DNA from: Ophioceras dolichostomum
Lineage: Eukaryota > Ascomycota > Sordariomycetes > Magnaporthales > Ophioceraceae
Assembly (NCBI GenBank): GCA_003049485.1
Contig: PYST01000094.1
Location: 1-64,000 of the forward strand
DNA length: 64,000 nt
Reading direction: 5' to 3'
Shown: one piece after another, positions 12,401-24,193 of the stretch
How the letters are laid out: each line of letters opens with the position of its first letter
How positions within the stretch are numbered: position 1 is the stretch's first letter
Made by a program: the position numbers and the translations under genes
Notes under the pieces: model-generated
What the model was told of the DNA's origin: nothing
The model's input: the letters and a program-made list of their open reading frames with translations, nothing else
Database searches by the model: none

Positions 12401-12991
12401 TCATCCCTCCCCATGAGCAGGCCCCGGATCCGGCCAAGGCCCCCTCTTCCACGCCGGTATAGCCTGCAGCTTATCGATCCAATCGCTCGACAGCTCCTCT
12501 CCGTGCGCGGCCCTAATGTGCCGGCTAATCCCTTCCTTCGTCCCCGCCACCTCGCTGCAGCACGGGCATTTGAGCGACACGCACGTCGAGAACCGCTTCC
12601 ACCTGTCCGCGTCCTCCCTGATCCTCTCCCGCCGCCTCCTCACCAGCAGCTCCGCGCACGCCGCCAGCTCCGCCGCGACGTCGGGCTCGGCCAGGTACGC
12701 GTCGACCCAGGCCCTCATGTTCTCGAAGGTGGCCTCCCTCGCGTCGTCCAGCCTCACCCCGCCCACGACGTCCCCACCCGTCCACTTGTGGTAGAGGAAG
12801 CCATGGGACGCGGCCGTCTGGCGCATGAAGGCCTCCGCGTCGCGCGTCCCCGTCAGCTCCCCCCAGAAGCGGTGCAGGATGTCGCTCAGCCGCCTGTAGT
12901 GCTTCTGTCGCGCCAGCAGGCCCTTTGCGCGGGCGGCGGTCGTGGGCTTGCGGCCTGTTCCTAGGGAGAGTACGAGTGCGACGGGACATGG

Positions 12992-13023
<32 letters not shown>

Positions 13024-14644
13024 GGGACGAGCTCGAATGAGGAGGATGAAGAGGAGGAGGAGGAGGAGAAGAAGGAGAAGAAGGAGAGTTGGGGCGGCCG
13101 TAACCTCCTTCCCTGTGGAGGACCTCGGTGAATACGAGCTCAGATGGGTCGTTGAACCGGATCCCGCCGTCGGAAAAGCGGGAGCTGCCAATCTGCATCT
13201 CTTTGAAGTAGATGGGCGCCGCCGAGGTGGCGCGGGCCGCTTGCCAGATGAAGCAGTCCTGCGCGGGGCCTAGGTTGAGGAGCTGTGAGTCGGTCAGGCT
13301 GTTATCGTGTCGGGGGTGGTCGTAGGTGCGGAACATGTAGGGCCCTTCGCTGTTGCCGTGTTGGCCGATTTCTTTGGCCATGAGGATGCTGTATGGGGAG
13401 GGCGAGGAGTGTACTCAAGTTAGTTTGGGGTCGATCAAATGCAGGTATTGGTGGAGGAGGGAGGAGGGATGGATTGGTCGTATGGAGATAGGTAGGTGAG
13501 TGGGATGGAGGGAGTCATCGGTGTGCTCATGTGTTTTACAAGCGAATGTGTGTGGATGCCATGGGTGTAGCTGTGTCGGTATGTGCGTTCCTGAGAAGGG
13601 GGGAAGTAGGTGCGCAGGTGCTATGCGCGTGCGTAGGGGATGAGTGAGTGTGTGAGAAAGGGAGAGATGGCAGAGGGAGAGAGAGAGAGGGGCGGAGAGA
13701 TGCTGACGTTCGACACAAGTCGGGCGGAGACTTAAACTTTCGAAACCGGTCCGTTGCGTTGGTGGGAATCCTTTCCTCTACCAGCTCCTGTACTACCCTC
13801 TCCATATGTAAGGCGTCGTACTTAGAGCGCCACATTCCGTGGAAGCTTACCCGCTTGTGGCCGAAAATCCTCTGGGCCATGCCCGGGTAACGGCTAACGG
13901 CCTCGTCGGCGCTCATTCGGAGCCGGCCGAGCATGGTCGCGTTAAGGCTATTGTGGATAGGTGGTTAGAGTTGAGCCGCAATGACAATGTGTTTTGTCAT
14001 GTTAAGGGGTGGTGATAGTCAAGTTGGCTCCATTATCTCGACTTACCCTCCTGCGCTTGTCCCTGCAATGTAGTCGAAGTAGTGGCAGGGTAGGAACTTC
14101 TCCCTGTCATCCAGCTCCTGACGTGTAAGCTCGGCCCGTTCCTCCAGCCTTGACCCCGTCCGACTACGGCGGAAGACGGTCTGGAAGGTGGACTGTTTCT
14201 GAAGCGGTGGAGGTTGGTGGTTTGCCGAGGTAGCACCGCTCGGCCCGGCGACGTGATTAGCTTCAGGGGATATGTTTCCGCCTTGGAAGCTCGAAGTGTG
14301 TGGCCCATCTGGATGATTCAGCTCCAGTTCGGCGATTTTCTCCATCAGTTGCTGTAACATGAGCAGGCTGGCAAAGCTGCGGGTCCCACCGCCATCTTGA
14401 TCATTCCATTACCGGCATGGTGTTAGCACACTACTGCTGATATCGTTTCTCCTCTTTTTTCCGGAACACTATCAGAAGGCTAGAAACCTAGTGATGGTAA
14501 CATACCTAGCGTGAGACCGGTCTTTTGCCTCCATGCATGGGTCGTGCGAGGAATATCGGCGGAAGGGAGAGCTGGCTGGTCTGGCCCAGTGCCGGTATCG
14601 GGCGTACTTTCGGCCGGTGGAGCGGAGCTAGACGAGGCTGCCAT
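12401..14644 (-). CDS. Patatin-like phospholipase with C-terminal C2H2-type finger (four exons)
   Basis: Predicted 571-residue serine lipase/acyl hydrolase of the patatin (PNPLA) family. Exons are 14644-14506, 14395-14047, 13947-13708 and 13388-12401; the introns are 110, 99 and 319 nt, and all phases close. The hallmarks only appear after splicing: the oxyanion loop DGGGTR at residues 47-52 (the Asp codon is split by intron 1), the nucleophile elbow GTSAG with Ser160 (split just after by intron 2), and the DGG motif with catalytic Asp316. Between residues about 340 and 380 a Pro/Ser run encoded by trinucleotide repeats interrupts the fold. The C-terminus holds C517-x2-C520-x12-H533-x4-H538, a classical C2H2 spacing. 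The donor of intron 3 (GTCAGC) is weaker than the others but gives the family-like join CRTILMAKE. There is no signal peptide or transmembrane helix, so it is likely intracellular. Lipid substrate and the role of the finger are unknown. Confidence 0.85.
12989..13024. repeat. ATG/TCA trinucleotide microsatellite inside the patatin gene
   Basis: About eleven copies of GAT on the plus strand encode a polyserine run in the patatin protein on the minus strand. GGA/GAA-rich triplets follow directly to about 13085 and encode Ser/Pro residues. Confidence 0.85.
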
Positions 14645-16624
14645 GATCAAGGGGTGGTATGAGCACTTTGCAGGGAAGTGGCAACAAAGAACCAAGTGGC
14701 CAGAACTAAATGGCCAGACTTAGACTGAACACCGCATATAAGACGGAAGATCGGATTCGTCTCAACGCAGAACGGGCACTGGATTTTGTATCCTTCGCTA
14801 CTTATCGGTCTAAATCCATGACTCAACAGCATTCTACATCACTCATTATCTGTACGCCTCCTCCCAAAGAGCATGGGAGGGCGCCGTGGGAGGGTGCCAT
14901 GGGAGGGCTCAAAGAAAGGCGGCAGCCTCTGCCATATTCTAAAGCCTTACTGCCTTCCGGAAGGATTCTGAACGGCAGTCGATCCGCGCCTCCACAAAAA
15001 TTTCCTTCATTGTCGACGTCGTTTTGCGGCTCAGCCACAAACACAAAGGAAAGAAGGCGAACGCGGAGGTTAGCAACCTGCCTCCGTCCCAAAGAGGCCT
15101 AACACTGTGGTACTGAAAGTCAAGATCTGGGGGCGGAGCTGTCCTTCGCTTCGTAAAGGGTACATACTACTGTACATTGGCAAGGTTAGGCAGGTGCAGA
15201 GTGTCTGCTGGTTGTTGAAGGGCTCTTGAGTTCCTACTTCGTCACGCCCTGACTGGCCAGGTTGATCGACACTGTAGGCTGGAACTGGAAGGACTTTCCT
15301 ATGCGTCGGTAAGGCCGCGCTAAAGGCCACATGCTACAAGTGGCCGGTGGCCCCCAACTCGTTTCGTCTAGTATCCGGTGCCCAAGACTTGCCCCTGCCT
15401 TGATCTATCCGCACATGGTGTCGCCCTCCTGCGAAGTACTCGAAGGTTCGTAATAACGAACAAAGAATTCAAATCCCACAATGTCATTCCGAACCGGTCG
15501 TGTTGGCCTGTCACCGAGCAGGCGCCCTCTGAAAATTGCGTCGGCAGCCATGCTCGCTGATACAGAGGCTGCTAAAGCCTCTAAGTTTAGAAGACGGCTG
15601 CGATGGCACTTGTTGTGCTGACTGGCTTGAAGATTGCTGCCACACGTCTTCCGAATCCGGATGTCAATATTTAGAGAAGTTGGTGTGCTCCCTCACGATA
15701 AGTAGGGAGGAGGGGAGGGATGTTGCGTGCGCATTTGGGCGATATAAGAAGAATGAGGGCGTCGAATGAAAAGAAAGAAGGGCGACAGGGCGGTGTAGCA
15801 GGCGGTGGGCGGGGCAGGGAAATCAAAAGTGCACCTTTTGAACAGGAGGAGGGGGGAGAATACATATGAAGTGTGCACAGGAGGGAGTTGGGCAAGGTCG
15901 GAAGGGTGTTGTGACGTCTAACCCTATTGGATGCGGCTGAAGGACCGCCCAACTGCGGCAGGGAGAAAGCCTGTTCCGTTCCAAGTTAGCGTGTGCGCCC
16001 CAGATGTACCTGCTGTCGTGTAGAAAAACGTGCCATTCGCTGGCGCGGTTACAATGTTACAGCAACCTCCCCGGCAACCCCCGCCCTTCGGGAGGCCGCC
16101 CGCACATCATCGACGTATCGAGTGGAGGCGTGGTGTGGGAGAGCACCTGACTGAGCATATGAGGATCGGTTATCGATGGCATTAATCACCCTTTTGTATC
16201 TGACTGGCATTAAGCACCGCTTGTGACAAGTGTTGAATCGGTCGTTGGGAGTCATTGTGTAATAAGGGGGGTCAAAAAAGGAGGTGACCAGGATTGGAAT
16301 GAGTGATTGTTGGTTGGCGGCTGCCGCAATGGTCAGGCGCAGCTGGGGGGGGAGAACATTCGTCACAAACTGTTTTAAGTCCACTTCCCCTGAAGCTGCC
16401 TCGGCGTTCACCGAGAAAGCCCTTTCTTCCTCTTCCCTTCTCCATTTGCCACTCGACTGCGTCCTTGTGTACCCTTCTGCCCGGGCCAACGGAGCTGGAC
16501 AGACATCAGACAAGGCAGAAATCAGGCCTCAATTGTCTCACTCAGAGAGAGGTGCATCGGCACTCACATAACCCAAATCATTGCCCACCACCCTGCACCC
16601 CGCACGACGCTGGCCGATGTCGAA
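14645..16624. other. Divergent intergenic region between patatin gene and unknown gene
   Basis: Two kilobases contain the promoters of both flanking genes. A purine-rich minus-strand ORF near 15671-15952 and ORFs on both strands at 16049-16571 overlap each other and look like chance frames. No RNA gene or mobile element was recognised. Confidence 0.5.
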
Positions 16625-17508
16625 ATGGTTACAGATGATCTCAAGGCATGGGCCAAAAACCTGAACGTTGAGGAGCTGGATCAACTCACGAGCGAGGAGC
16701 GTCTAGTCATCATTCGGAAGTTGCATCGAGTGTCTCTGGAGACCATGAGCGAGGTAGACTCTCTTAGAGAGTGGAAACATGGGCGGGAAGACAAGGGAAA
16801 AACCCACGAGCGCGATGGTGACGCTGGCGCCGTTCCAGGTCCGGACTCAGCTCCGCAGTGGATCCGTGCCGATCCGGACTCGCCCACCGATTCTCGTCCG
16901 CAGACCCCGTCCTCCTGCGTGGGGGGAACTGACGACGTACACCCCCAAGAGGTAGTAGTGTTCAATTCTACAACCAAGGAGCTCGATGTGCAAAGAGTTG
17001 ATAGACTCGGAGGTAAGCTTACCTGATCAACATGTCCTTTGGGCTCCTCATCAACATTATACAGTCATCATCATCAGCAGACGGTCAACCGACCAAACTC
17101 GCCCACCCCAGGCACAAAATGTCACACGGAACATGCCGACGAGCGCCAATGCTGACAATTACCCGCGAAACACAACACAAAAACCCCACAGGAATCCGCG
17201 CCGTATACTCCCGCCTCCCCTCTCGCCTCTGCAAAACCGTCTACGTCTGGAGCGAGAACATCAACATCGCACTCCCAAAGAGCTCCACCTCCTCCACGAC
17301 CCGATCCTCCTCATCCACCACCCCGCGATGGCGCATCACCGAAAAAGCCGATCAGAGGCACAGTCGCGACGGGCTCTTGTACCACGGGGCCATCCACCTC
17401 AAGCGACTCAACAAGTCGGACAAGTTCAGGATCTTCCGGGGCCAAATCCGATGGCTCTTCATCCTGAAGCCCGACAGAGATGGAGGGACAAATTCGACCG
17501 CAGGTTGA
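16625..17508 (+). CDS. Hypothetical protein, two exons
   Basis: I do not recognise this gene. Exon 1 (16625-17012) starts at an ATG with G at -3 and encodes a charged, likely helical N-terminus (DDLKAWAKNLNVEELDQL) followed by a Pro/Ser/Asp-rich linker. A GTAAGC donor ends it. The best join is to 17192, after CCCACAG, giving LG-GIRAVYSRL and a 234-residue product. That second exon has strong C/G preference at third codon positions and a basic, structured-looking C-terminus (KSDKFRIFRGQIRWLFILKP). Acceptors at 17077 or 17080 keep the same frame and would add about 38 residues. Another frame of exon 2 is open to 17591 and ends in a plausible charged tail, so the 3' end is unsure. Function is unknown. 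Confidence 0.45.
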
Positions 17509-18709
17509 GCAAGCTCAGAACAGGAGAGCATCACTCTGGGATGGGAGACTATGCTCTTCAGCGAGAGGTGCTCAGGGAAGAGAGAAAATAAAAGGGGACG
17601 TCTTCGAGATTAGGAAATATGATCATTGGAACAAAAGGAGAGAAACATATGTTACATACTAATCATGTATTGGTCTATGTATCTCGGGTGGTAGTCAGGG
17701 GGATACAGACCAAGTGACGACGATGGGCCTTTCTACTTGGAAGGCATGCAGTCGATGTTGCTGTAGGGCGCTAGCTATTCTCTCCGCTTGTTCCGGCACC
17801 CGGATTACCTACCTACCTAGGTAACTTAGGTGCCCAGAAGTACTCTAAGGGAGGAAAAAGGCCGCGATCAGTGCGGGTAGCACGAGGCATGGCACGGCTT
17901 TCCAAGTCTTTCCACTACTAGTACTAGTATTACGGTTTCTGTTCTCCTCCACTTACTTTCTATTTTATATCTTTAACAACGCTCTACTTTTGGCCCCCTG
18001 TGCCCGAAACCTCGCCACATCGATGCGCCAATAGCGACAAGAACCACTGGGTTTATGAAAACAAAAGGACAACGGAGGGGGAAAAAGAGTAGAATATACA
18101 ATCGACTTTTTCCCCATCATGGCGTAAGGCCAAACCATTTTATCACTTAAACACACACTTTGTTGGGCCGAAAGTATAAACGTCTGTTCATATATAAAAG
18201 TCCCAAGTCAAGAACCATTGCTTGATCAAATCCAGACTTATGGAGACTTGTTGGAAGAGACCGGCAAAGTTCCTCTACCACCACGAGATTTCACTCGGGT
18301 GAACCATCCCCTTTCACACAAAGACGAGGATCACGGCGACCATTGGATCCTGTCAAACGATAAATAAAAGGGGGGAAATAATTTAATCCTAGACTTTGCT
18401 AACGCACAAAACCAGATCTACTTGGCTCCTGGGAAAGCTGCCTGTGCAAACTTGGCAAGTCTATTTCTGCGTGTCCGGTCCTGTCTCTCTTTCATGACAA
18501 TCTTCTTTCTCAGAACCGTCGAGGTGTCTTCCTCCAACCCAGAGCTTTACTACTATCTCCTATTTCCATATTCCCTCCTCCCAGTCAGGTTTTCCCATCA
18601 ACCTCCTCCTAGACTCCCATCCCCGAACCCACCACTCTCCCCTCTCCCCCAAGAATTGGGAGGACAAGGACAAGGCAGGGGAGAGGAGAGGACCTGATAT
18701 ATCCACCCT
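17509..18709. other. Convergent intergenic region, no gene
   Basis: This stretch holds the 3' regions of the unknown gene and the small conserved gene. It contains a TACCTA/TAGGT cluster at about 17806-17831 and otherwise AT-rich sequence with no coding signal that I can support. Confidence 0.55.
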
Positions 18710-19239
18710 TTACTTGACGTTCTCAAGCTTCTGCTTCAGGATCTTGCAGATGATCTCCGGGTCCGGGTGCGTCGCGCCCGCGGCGATGATGTTCTCCTTG
18801 CGGACGGCGATGAAGCGGACGTCCGGCCCCGCGCGGGCCAGGACGGCGGCCTTGACCTTGTCGAAGTCCTCGTCGGGGACGCTGCCGCCGATGACGAGCG
18901 CGCGGGGCGTCTTACGGTCCGAGACGTCGAGGCCCGCGTTCGTGCCTATGGGCGTGGCCGAGGGCCCGTCGAGGCTGCCGGCGAAGACGTCGGGGAGCTC
19001 GGCGAGGGCTGAGTCCAGGGAGAGGGAGACGTGGACCACTGGGGAGGGAGGGATGTGGGTTAGTTGTGTGTCGGGGAAGGTACTGGTGCAGCTCTGGGAA
19101 GTGTGCACCGTGACAAGAGGAAGAAGAGAAGAGAGAGGGGTGTTGGGTTGAGCTTACGGTCGTACTCCGGCAGGAGACCAGCACGGACGCCCTCGGCGAC
19201 GACGGGGTTGGTTCCGTAGGTAGCAACGGGGATGGCCAT
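18710..19239 (-). CDS. Small conserved fungal protein of unknown function (two exons)
   Basis: Predicted 136-residue soluble protein. Exon 1 is 19239-19158, ending in GTAAGC. Exon 2 is 19038-18710, after CCCCAG. The 119-nt intron is in phase 1, and the join reads GLLPEYDLVHVSLSLDSAL. Exon 2 has the very high GC3 of a well-expressed gene. The predicted pattern alternates strands and helices (ATYGTNPVVAEGVRAGLL, then RALVIGGSVPDEDFDKV, then RFIAVRKENIIAAGA), consistent with a compact Rossmann-like alpha/beta fold. No catalytic motif stands out. There is no signal peptide or membrane segment. A TATA-like box lies about 180 bases upstream. I think this is a conserved Pezizomycotina hypothetical protein; no function is assigned. 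Confidence 0.75.
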
Positions 19240-19416
19240 CTTGCTTGTTTTGTCGGTGTATAGGTCTATAGGTAGCTCCCTAGCGGTAAGGACAGAGTGA
19301 TAACGACGGCGAATAATGTCGCAGCGAAAGATCAAAGCTTGGAATTGTAGGAGGATATCGATGAATGGCTTGGGAGTTGGTCAAGCAGCGACTCTGATGA
19401 GGCCTCGTTCGTGGTC

Positions 19417-19426
19417 TTTATATATA
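19417..19426 (-). promoter_or_regulatory. TATA-like box for the small conserved gene
   Basis: On the minus strand the sequence reads TATATATAAAG, about 178 bases upstream of the ATG at 19239, in a position compatible with a short leader. It is a consensus match only. Confidence 0.4.
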
Positions 19427-20900
19427 CACAGCAAGACCGGACGCCCTCCTTGTCCACCTCCCTCCCTCCCCATCTCCGTCCATTCCGGTTGCCTATTCTT
19501 AGAAGTCAAAGAAACCACTCTACTCCGGGTTCACATTCAGCCAAGGGTCGGTCGCGCGTCGTAGAATGGTATAGGTCACAAACCCGAGCTATGGTCCGGG
19601 GGCGGGCAAGCTGGCGGACGGAGATGAGGAGTCATTCAAGACCTGGTTGGGCAGCGCAATAGGGAAAAAGGTACGTATAAGGTTCACTCATTGTTCATCA
19701 ATTCCGCTCCCGCAAAGAAATGTCCGGGTAAGGGATGGGAGGTGGAAGGGGAATGAATGGGTAAGGAACATCGGCCGTTTCATGAACGCAGTCCCACTCC
19801 AGCCGGCTAATCCGGCATCAGGATCGTCAGTCAAAGCTTGTTCATTTCGCTCCGTGGAGTGAGTGTACAAGCAACGTGTTTTGGGGCGAGAGGGCAGACG
19901 AAAAACGAATAAGAGAGCGGGTTGAGACTTGACTCGGAGAAGGGAGGAGGATGAACACAGCTTGGGGGAATACCGCGTGGCTTTGCATGATGAATGACCT
20001 GGGGCTGGTTGTCCAGCCGTCGCTGCCGACCTATTAGTGTGTGTACGGAGCTGAGGGGCTGGCTTGTTTCTGACCACCCTGAACGAGAAGTTTCGGGCGG
20101 TTGAATGAACGACACGTTCACCTGAAAAGGTAATAAGGCGTCAAGGGACTCAAGGTCGGCGTCCCGCTTCATCAGCCGTTCTGGGTATTCTGGCCGTACG
20201 TCTTCAATGACTCGGGCCCGACAGCATGGTGCCGTGCAAAGCATAAAAGCTTAAAGTATGGCCGAAATAGCCTAGCCGGCCGTCCCGTCGACGCATGCAC
20301 TTGATAGATACCACTAACTCCGGGAAGGGAAAGTTAAGAACAGGGACGCGGTGACGTGCATCCAAACTACACCAAGCAGGACTAATCAGACATCAACGGC
20401 AAGACGGCAGACGGCAGAGACGAGAGATCGATCGCTGTGCATGCATTTTGGCATGCAATGGTAGGTAGGTTGCAGGCGACCCCCTCGGTCCCGACTAGGA
20501 TGAAAATTACCGTCGCTCCCCAAAAAGAAGGGGGGAGTTCGTCGTAGACATTGATTATCAACTGCCTGCCTACTTCGCATGCGCAGTCTCGGAATTGTCC
20601 GTTTGGCTGATTCGGCTTAACCCCGCCTCCCCCACCTCCCTTCCCCGCCGGCACACTGCCTCCCCCGTCCACCACCGGCCTTCTCCACCCAAGGGCCGAC
20701 ATCCATCTCAATGCGGGCGGACAACACAAACTCGTTTTTTATGCGTCGGGTCCCCGGAGGAGCTAAAAAGCTCCGCTTTGCTTCAGCCCTTTCTTACTTG
20801 ACTCAGAACAAAACAGGGCACTCCGAGCGAACCACGTTGAATAGATCGTGTCTTGTCAGAAGCCAGCTGTCACCTAGTGATAGGTTCAGGCTTCGCTTCG

Positions 20901-20920
20901 CGTCACGTCACGTCACGTCA
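20901..20920. repeat. Tandem CGTCA x4 (TGACG on the minus strand)
   Basis: Four perfect head-to-tail copies of CGTCA, followed by a further CGTCA at about 20925-20930 after a short break. TGACG is the half-site of ATF/CREB-type bZIP factors, so the array could be a binding cluster, but it may also be a plain pentanucleotide repeat. Confidence 0.7.
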
Positions 20921-21332
20921 TTCTCGTCATTCTTGGTCCGAGTCTTGTTTGCTTCAAACTGGTGGTAGGTTGGTTGAGTCGATAGAGAAGGGGGAAAAAA
21001 CAGAAAAAAAAGAAAAAAAATGTTGCGGCGAGAAGGGGTGGAACGGAAGTTGTATTGAAAGTAGGAAAAATCTAGCTAGGTAGGAGAGATCGATTGATTT
21101 TATAGCCGTGGGTCGGCAGAATTGCAAGTCGCAAAGGGCTAGGCCCCTTGCGCGCTGTGACAAAAAAAAGAGAAAAAAAAAGAATTAAAAAAAAAAAGAA
21201 GAAGGAAAAAAAAAGAAGAGAAGAAAAAGAGAAAGAAAAAAAAGAGAGAGGAAAAAAGAAGCAAGGATGAATAGGAGGAAAAAGGGGAGTTGGGGGAACG
21301 GGTGAAGGAAGAATCAAGGGGGAAAAACTAGC

Positions 21333-21343
21333 AAAAAATAAAA
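21333..21343 (-). terminator. RNA polymerase III terminator of tRNA-Ala
   Basis: Immediately 3' of the tRNA on the minus strand come a run of four T and then a run of six T, the usual Pol III stop signal. Confidence 0.75.
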
Positions 21344-21345
21344 TC

Positions 21346-21442
21346 TGGACGCAGTGGGAATTGAACCCACGACCTTTCACAGGCGCAGATGCAATTTCTA
21401 ACATAATGCGAAGCGAAAATCATACCCCTAGACCATGCGCCC
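21346..21442 (-). tRNA. tRNA-Ala (anticodon CGC) with a 25-nt intron
   Basis: The minus strand folds into a complete tRNA. The acceptor arm GGGCGCA pairs with TGCGTCC, including a G3-U70 wobble, the alanine identity element, and A73 is the discriminator. The T arm is GTGGG-TTCAATT-CCCAC and carries the B box. The anticodon stem is TTCGC/GTGAA with one G-U pair. The loop reads TT-CGC-A, so the anticodon at 21410-21408 is CGC (codon GCG). The intron occupies 21406-21382, one base 3' of the anticodon as in all eukaryotic nuclear tRNA introns. It contains TGCG, able to pair with the anticodon. CCA is not encoded, as expected. A poly-T terminator follows. No tRNA-scanning program was run; the call rests on the hand fold. 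Confidence 0.88.
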
Positions 21443-24193
21443 CGGGTTTGGTTGATTATTGAAGACACTTCGGTAACAGGGCTTATGACTGTTAATTGTG
21501 GATGCGGAGCTTTGCCGACTCACTTACGGAAATGCCCGGGAATTAGGGTCTGACATCCCGCCTCCCAGGTCTCCTCCGGGCCTCCTCTATGACTTTGTCC
21601 AGAAAGTTTGCTGCATCTTCTTCTGACTTCATCCGTGCAGAAGATGGCAACGTGGTTCTCGAAGTCGTTCAGATAACCTCTTGCAAGTTCTTCTGTAGCT
21701 AACTCTATCTCACCTCGCTTCCCTTCACATGCCGCCACTGTCGGTCGACTCAACCTTGAACGCTCTCTACTGCCGGCCGAGGAGACCAGATTGATTGATG
21801 CCTAACCAAAATATACGGGTCTGTTCTGTCTCATAATCCACCCCGTCGTCCAAGATGGTCGGTCCGTCCAAGGATGTTGTGATCATCGACAAGGGCGCTT
21901 GCCTTCGGTTTTCGGAATGTTCGGTTGAGCGAGCCGAACGAAGACTCCGCAAGGGAATTTTTTGAGGGGGAAAGGAAGAGTCAATTTTAGCTGGGGCCCT
22001 CGCCGCCGCCGGAGACGATTCCATTTACAGTATACTCTACGGGCAGGTTTGCCTTGCTGCCTCGAGTCCGCCTGCAGAAGAGAAGCATCAACAATTGAGG
22101 CGTTTCGAGCAGGGAGTCTTGCATTTTCTCGTCCCTACCATCGTCAGGGCGGCCGTTGGTTGGGCGTGAAGGAATTTCGGAGATTTCTCCTCTCTTCTCC
22201 GACGCACGCGTGTTCAACCCCACACAGGTAATCTGTGTGATGCGGCGGGTGGTTGTGTTTACCCAAACAAGGCCTCTCTCTGTTCTGTTGAATATCGGAC
22301 GGACTGTTTGAATCCCTGTGCTGCCTTGTCGATGCTCAGCCCTCTCCGGCGATCATTGACAGTGATGCGATCCAGACGATCCGTGATGATTGACGATGCG
22401 CATTAGGGGGTCACATCCCGCATGTCGCTGCTGAGCCTCAGAGTTGCACCTCTGGACTTGTCGTTGTGGTTGTGTGGGCAGTGCTGTAAAATGCCTTGAA
22501 CACTGCAAATTTCAATGCTCAACCGCTGTACCTCACTGCAGCGTGTTCTGCATCATGCTGCTGGTGGGCTGCAGCTTGAGGGCGGCAGTCGAGACCAGCT
22601 TGGCGGGGTTGGTATCGCGGATTGGTGTAGCGCTGGTGTGTGACCATGAGGAGCACCCCGCGTAGCGATAGGCCCTGCAACTTCTGCAAGCAAGGGACGG
22701 GCGAAGCGGCGGAGCGGGGGAGGACCTGAAACTCAACCCCTGACGCTAATCTTTTGAATTTTGGGTCAAATTCGCCTTGGCGGATAGAGTTGAAGTCTTG
22801 GGCAACATCGCGAGTTAACATTTCGCCCTCCTCGTCTACCGACTTCAGTTCTGCCCAACTCAAAGAAAGAAGACAATTGGCGTTGCCGTACAATAGGGTA
22901 GAAAAGATCCAGATCCCTTATTGAGGCCCAAGCTTCATTTCCTGATGAGTACGTCAAGAACTAGACGGGGCGGCCAGGCCGTCCGGGCGGTCTCTTTCGT
23001 CTCCGCCAAACGATCCCATGCTTCGGATGGTAACGGCGGTGGCCATCCCCATCCCCTCCATTTCGGGCCTCTCTCTGTTCGTGGAGTTACACATGGATCT
23101 TCAACAAGGTCTTTCAGGTCGATCGGAGGAACCGCCCAACCAAACCGACTCCATCTTCCCTGTCATCACACATTTGTCCCATTCGTCCCCATATTCGGCC
23201 GCATTTTGTTTGACCCTTGCCCCGCCCCTTTTAGGATCGCCTCCCTATTGCAAGGTCCATTGATCACCAAGGAGCTTTCCAAGGATGAGTCGGTAGGGCG
23301 AGCCGAGCTGGAACTACACCCTTGGCGGTATTGGCGCCGACCTGTGATTCCCTATCGTTGACCAGCAGAAATAGTCGGAGAGAACAAAAAAGCACTGCAA
23401 AATTAGCAGTACCTATCTACCTGGTCCTTGGCTTGTTTGTACCCCCAAGTGGCGGTGGCCCGTGGTCCTTCCTCTTCAACGCCGCCACTCCCTAGACCAC
23501 CCGCTGGTGGATGGAATAGGAAATATTACATGTCCACTCGCAGTGGCTTCATTTTGCTGAAACAGGCTTACATGCTTGCCCCAGAGGTGCCCAGAGGTGC
23601 AACCCGCACTCCCTCGATGGAGAAAGCAGGCATGCCTCGCCGGGTCCTTCGTCCCAGCGTACGGGGGCCGCTCGATTGGCGAACCGAGGAGAGATGAAGG
23701 CCAATCTTTGAGGCATGTAGGGCATACCGAAGTGCACATGCATCCCGGTGGCGGCGGCGGGGAGATCGTCTAACTCGGGTAGGTAGTTGCGTCTACGGCT
23801 TACGATCCTTCTATAAAGACGACCGTCAGGAGATCTTCCTCGAGCTCTCATCTCTTCCTTTCTCTCCATCAGACTCACCAACCCCTTGCAGTAACTTCAC
23901 ACTCCTTCTTTTCTTTCTTTTACTAACCCATTTCTTGTTCACTCATTCGCTTCGTTGACTGAAGTTTCATCTCCATCAAGAACTTCTCAGTCGTCCCCGC
24001 CAGTCGGTTTTATATCATCAAAAAAGACCCAAAAAAACACAAGCTACCACAAGCAACTTTCTCCGTCCCAAGTCGTCCCCTTCGTTTAACACATTCGCAC
24101 ATTTTCTGTTCTGCTGTATTTCTTCGATAACCATACCACCAAAGCCAAAACGAAAGAAAGAAAGAAAAAGACAAGCTACTACTAGACTACAAG
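21443..24193. other. Intergenic region and LPMO leader
   Basis: This 2.75 kb stretch separates the tRNA from the AA9 gene. From about 23880 to 24193 the plus strand is pyrimidine-rich and lacks extended coding frames, as expected for a promoter and 5' UTR. ORFs between 21520 and 23881 on both strands overlap and show no domain. A TACCTATCTACCT element lies at 23409-23422. Confidence 0.55.
23812..23817 (+). promoter_or_regulatory. Possible TATA box of the AA9 gene
   Basis: TATAAA stands 382 bases before the LPMO start codon and just upstream of a long CT-rich segment typical of fungal 5' UTRs. It is a consensus match only. Confidence 0.35.

Larger units (their letters stand above)
19427..21345. 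other. Intergenic region with CGTCA repeats and purine-rich tract
   Basis: No gene was found. The interval contains four tandem CGTCA units at 20901-20920 and a long A/G-rich stretch on the plus strand at about 20985-21022 and 21161-21340, next to the tRNA gene. ORFs in the purine-rich part are simple-sequence translations. Confidence 0.55.
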
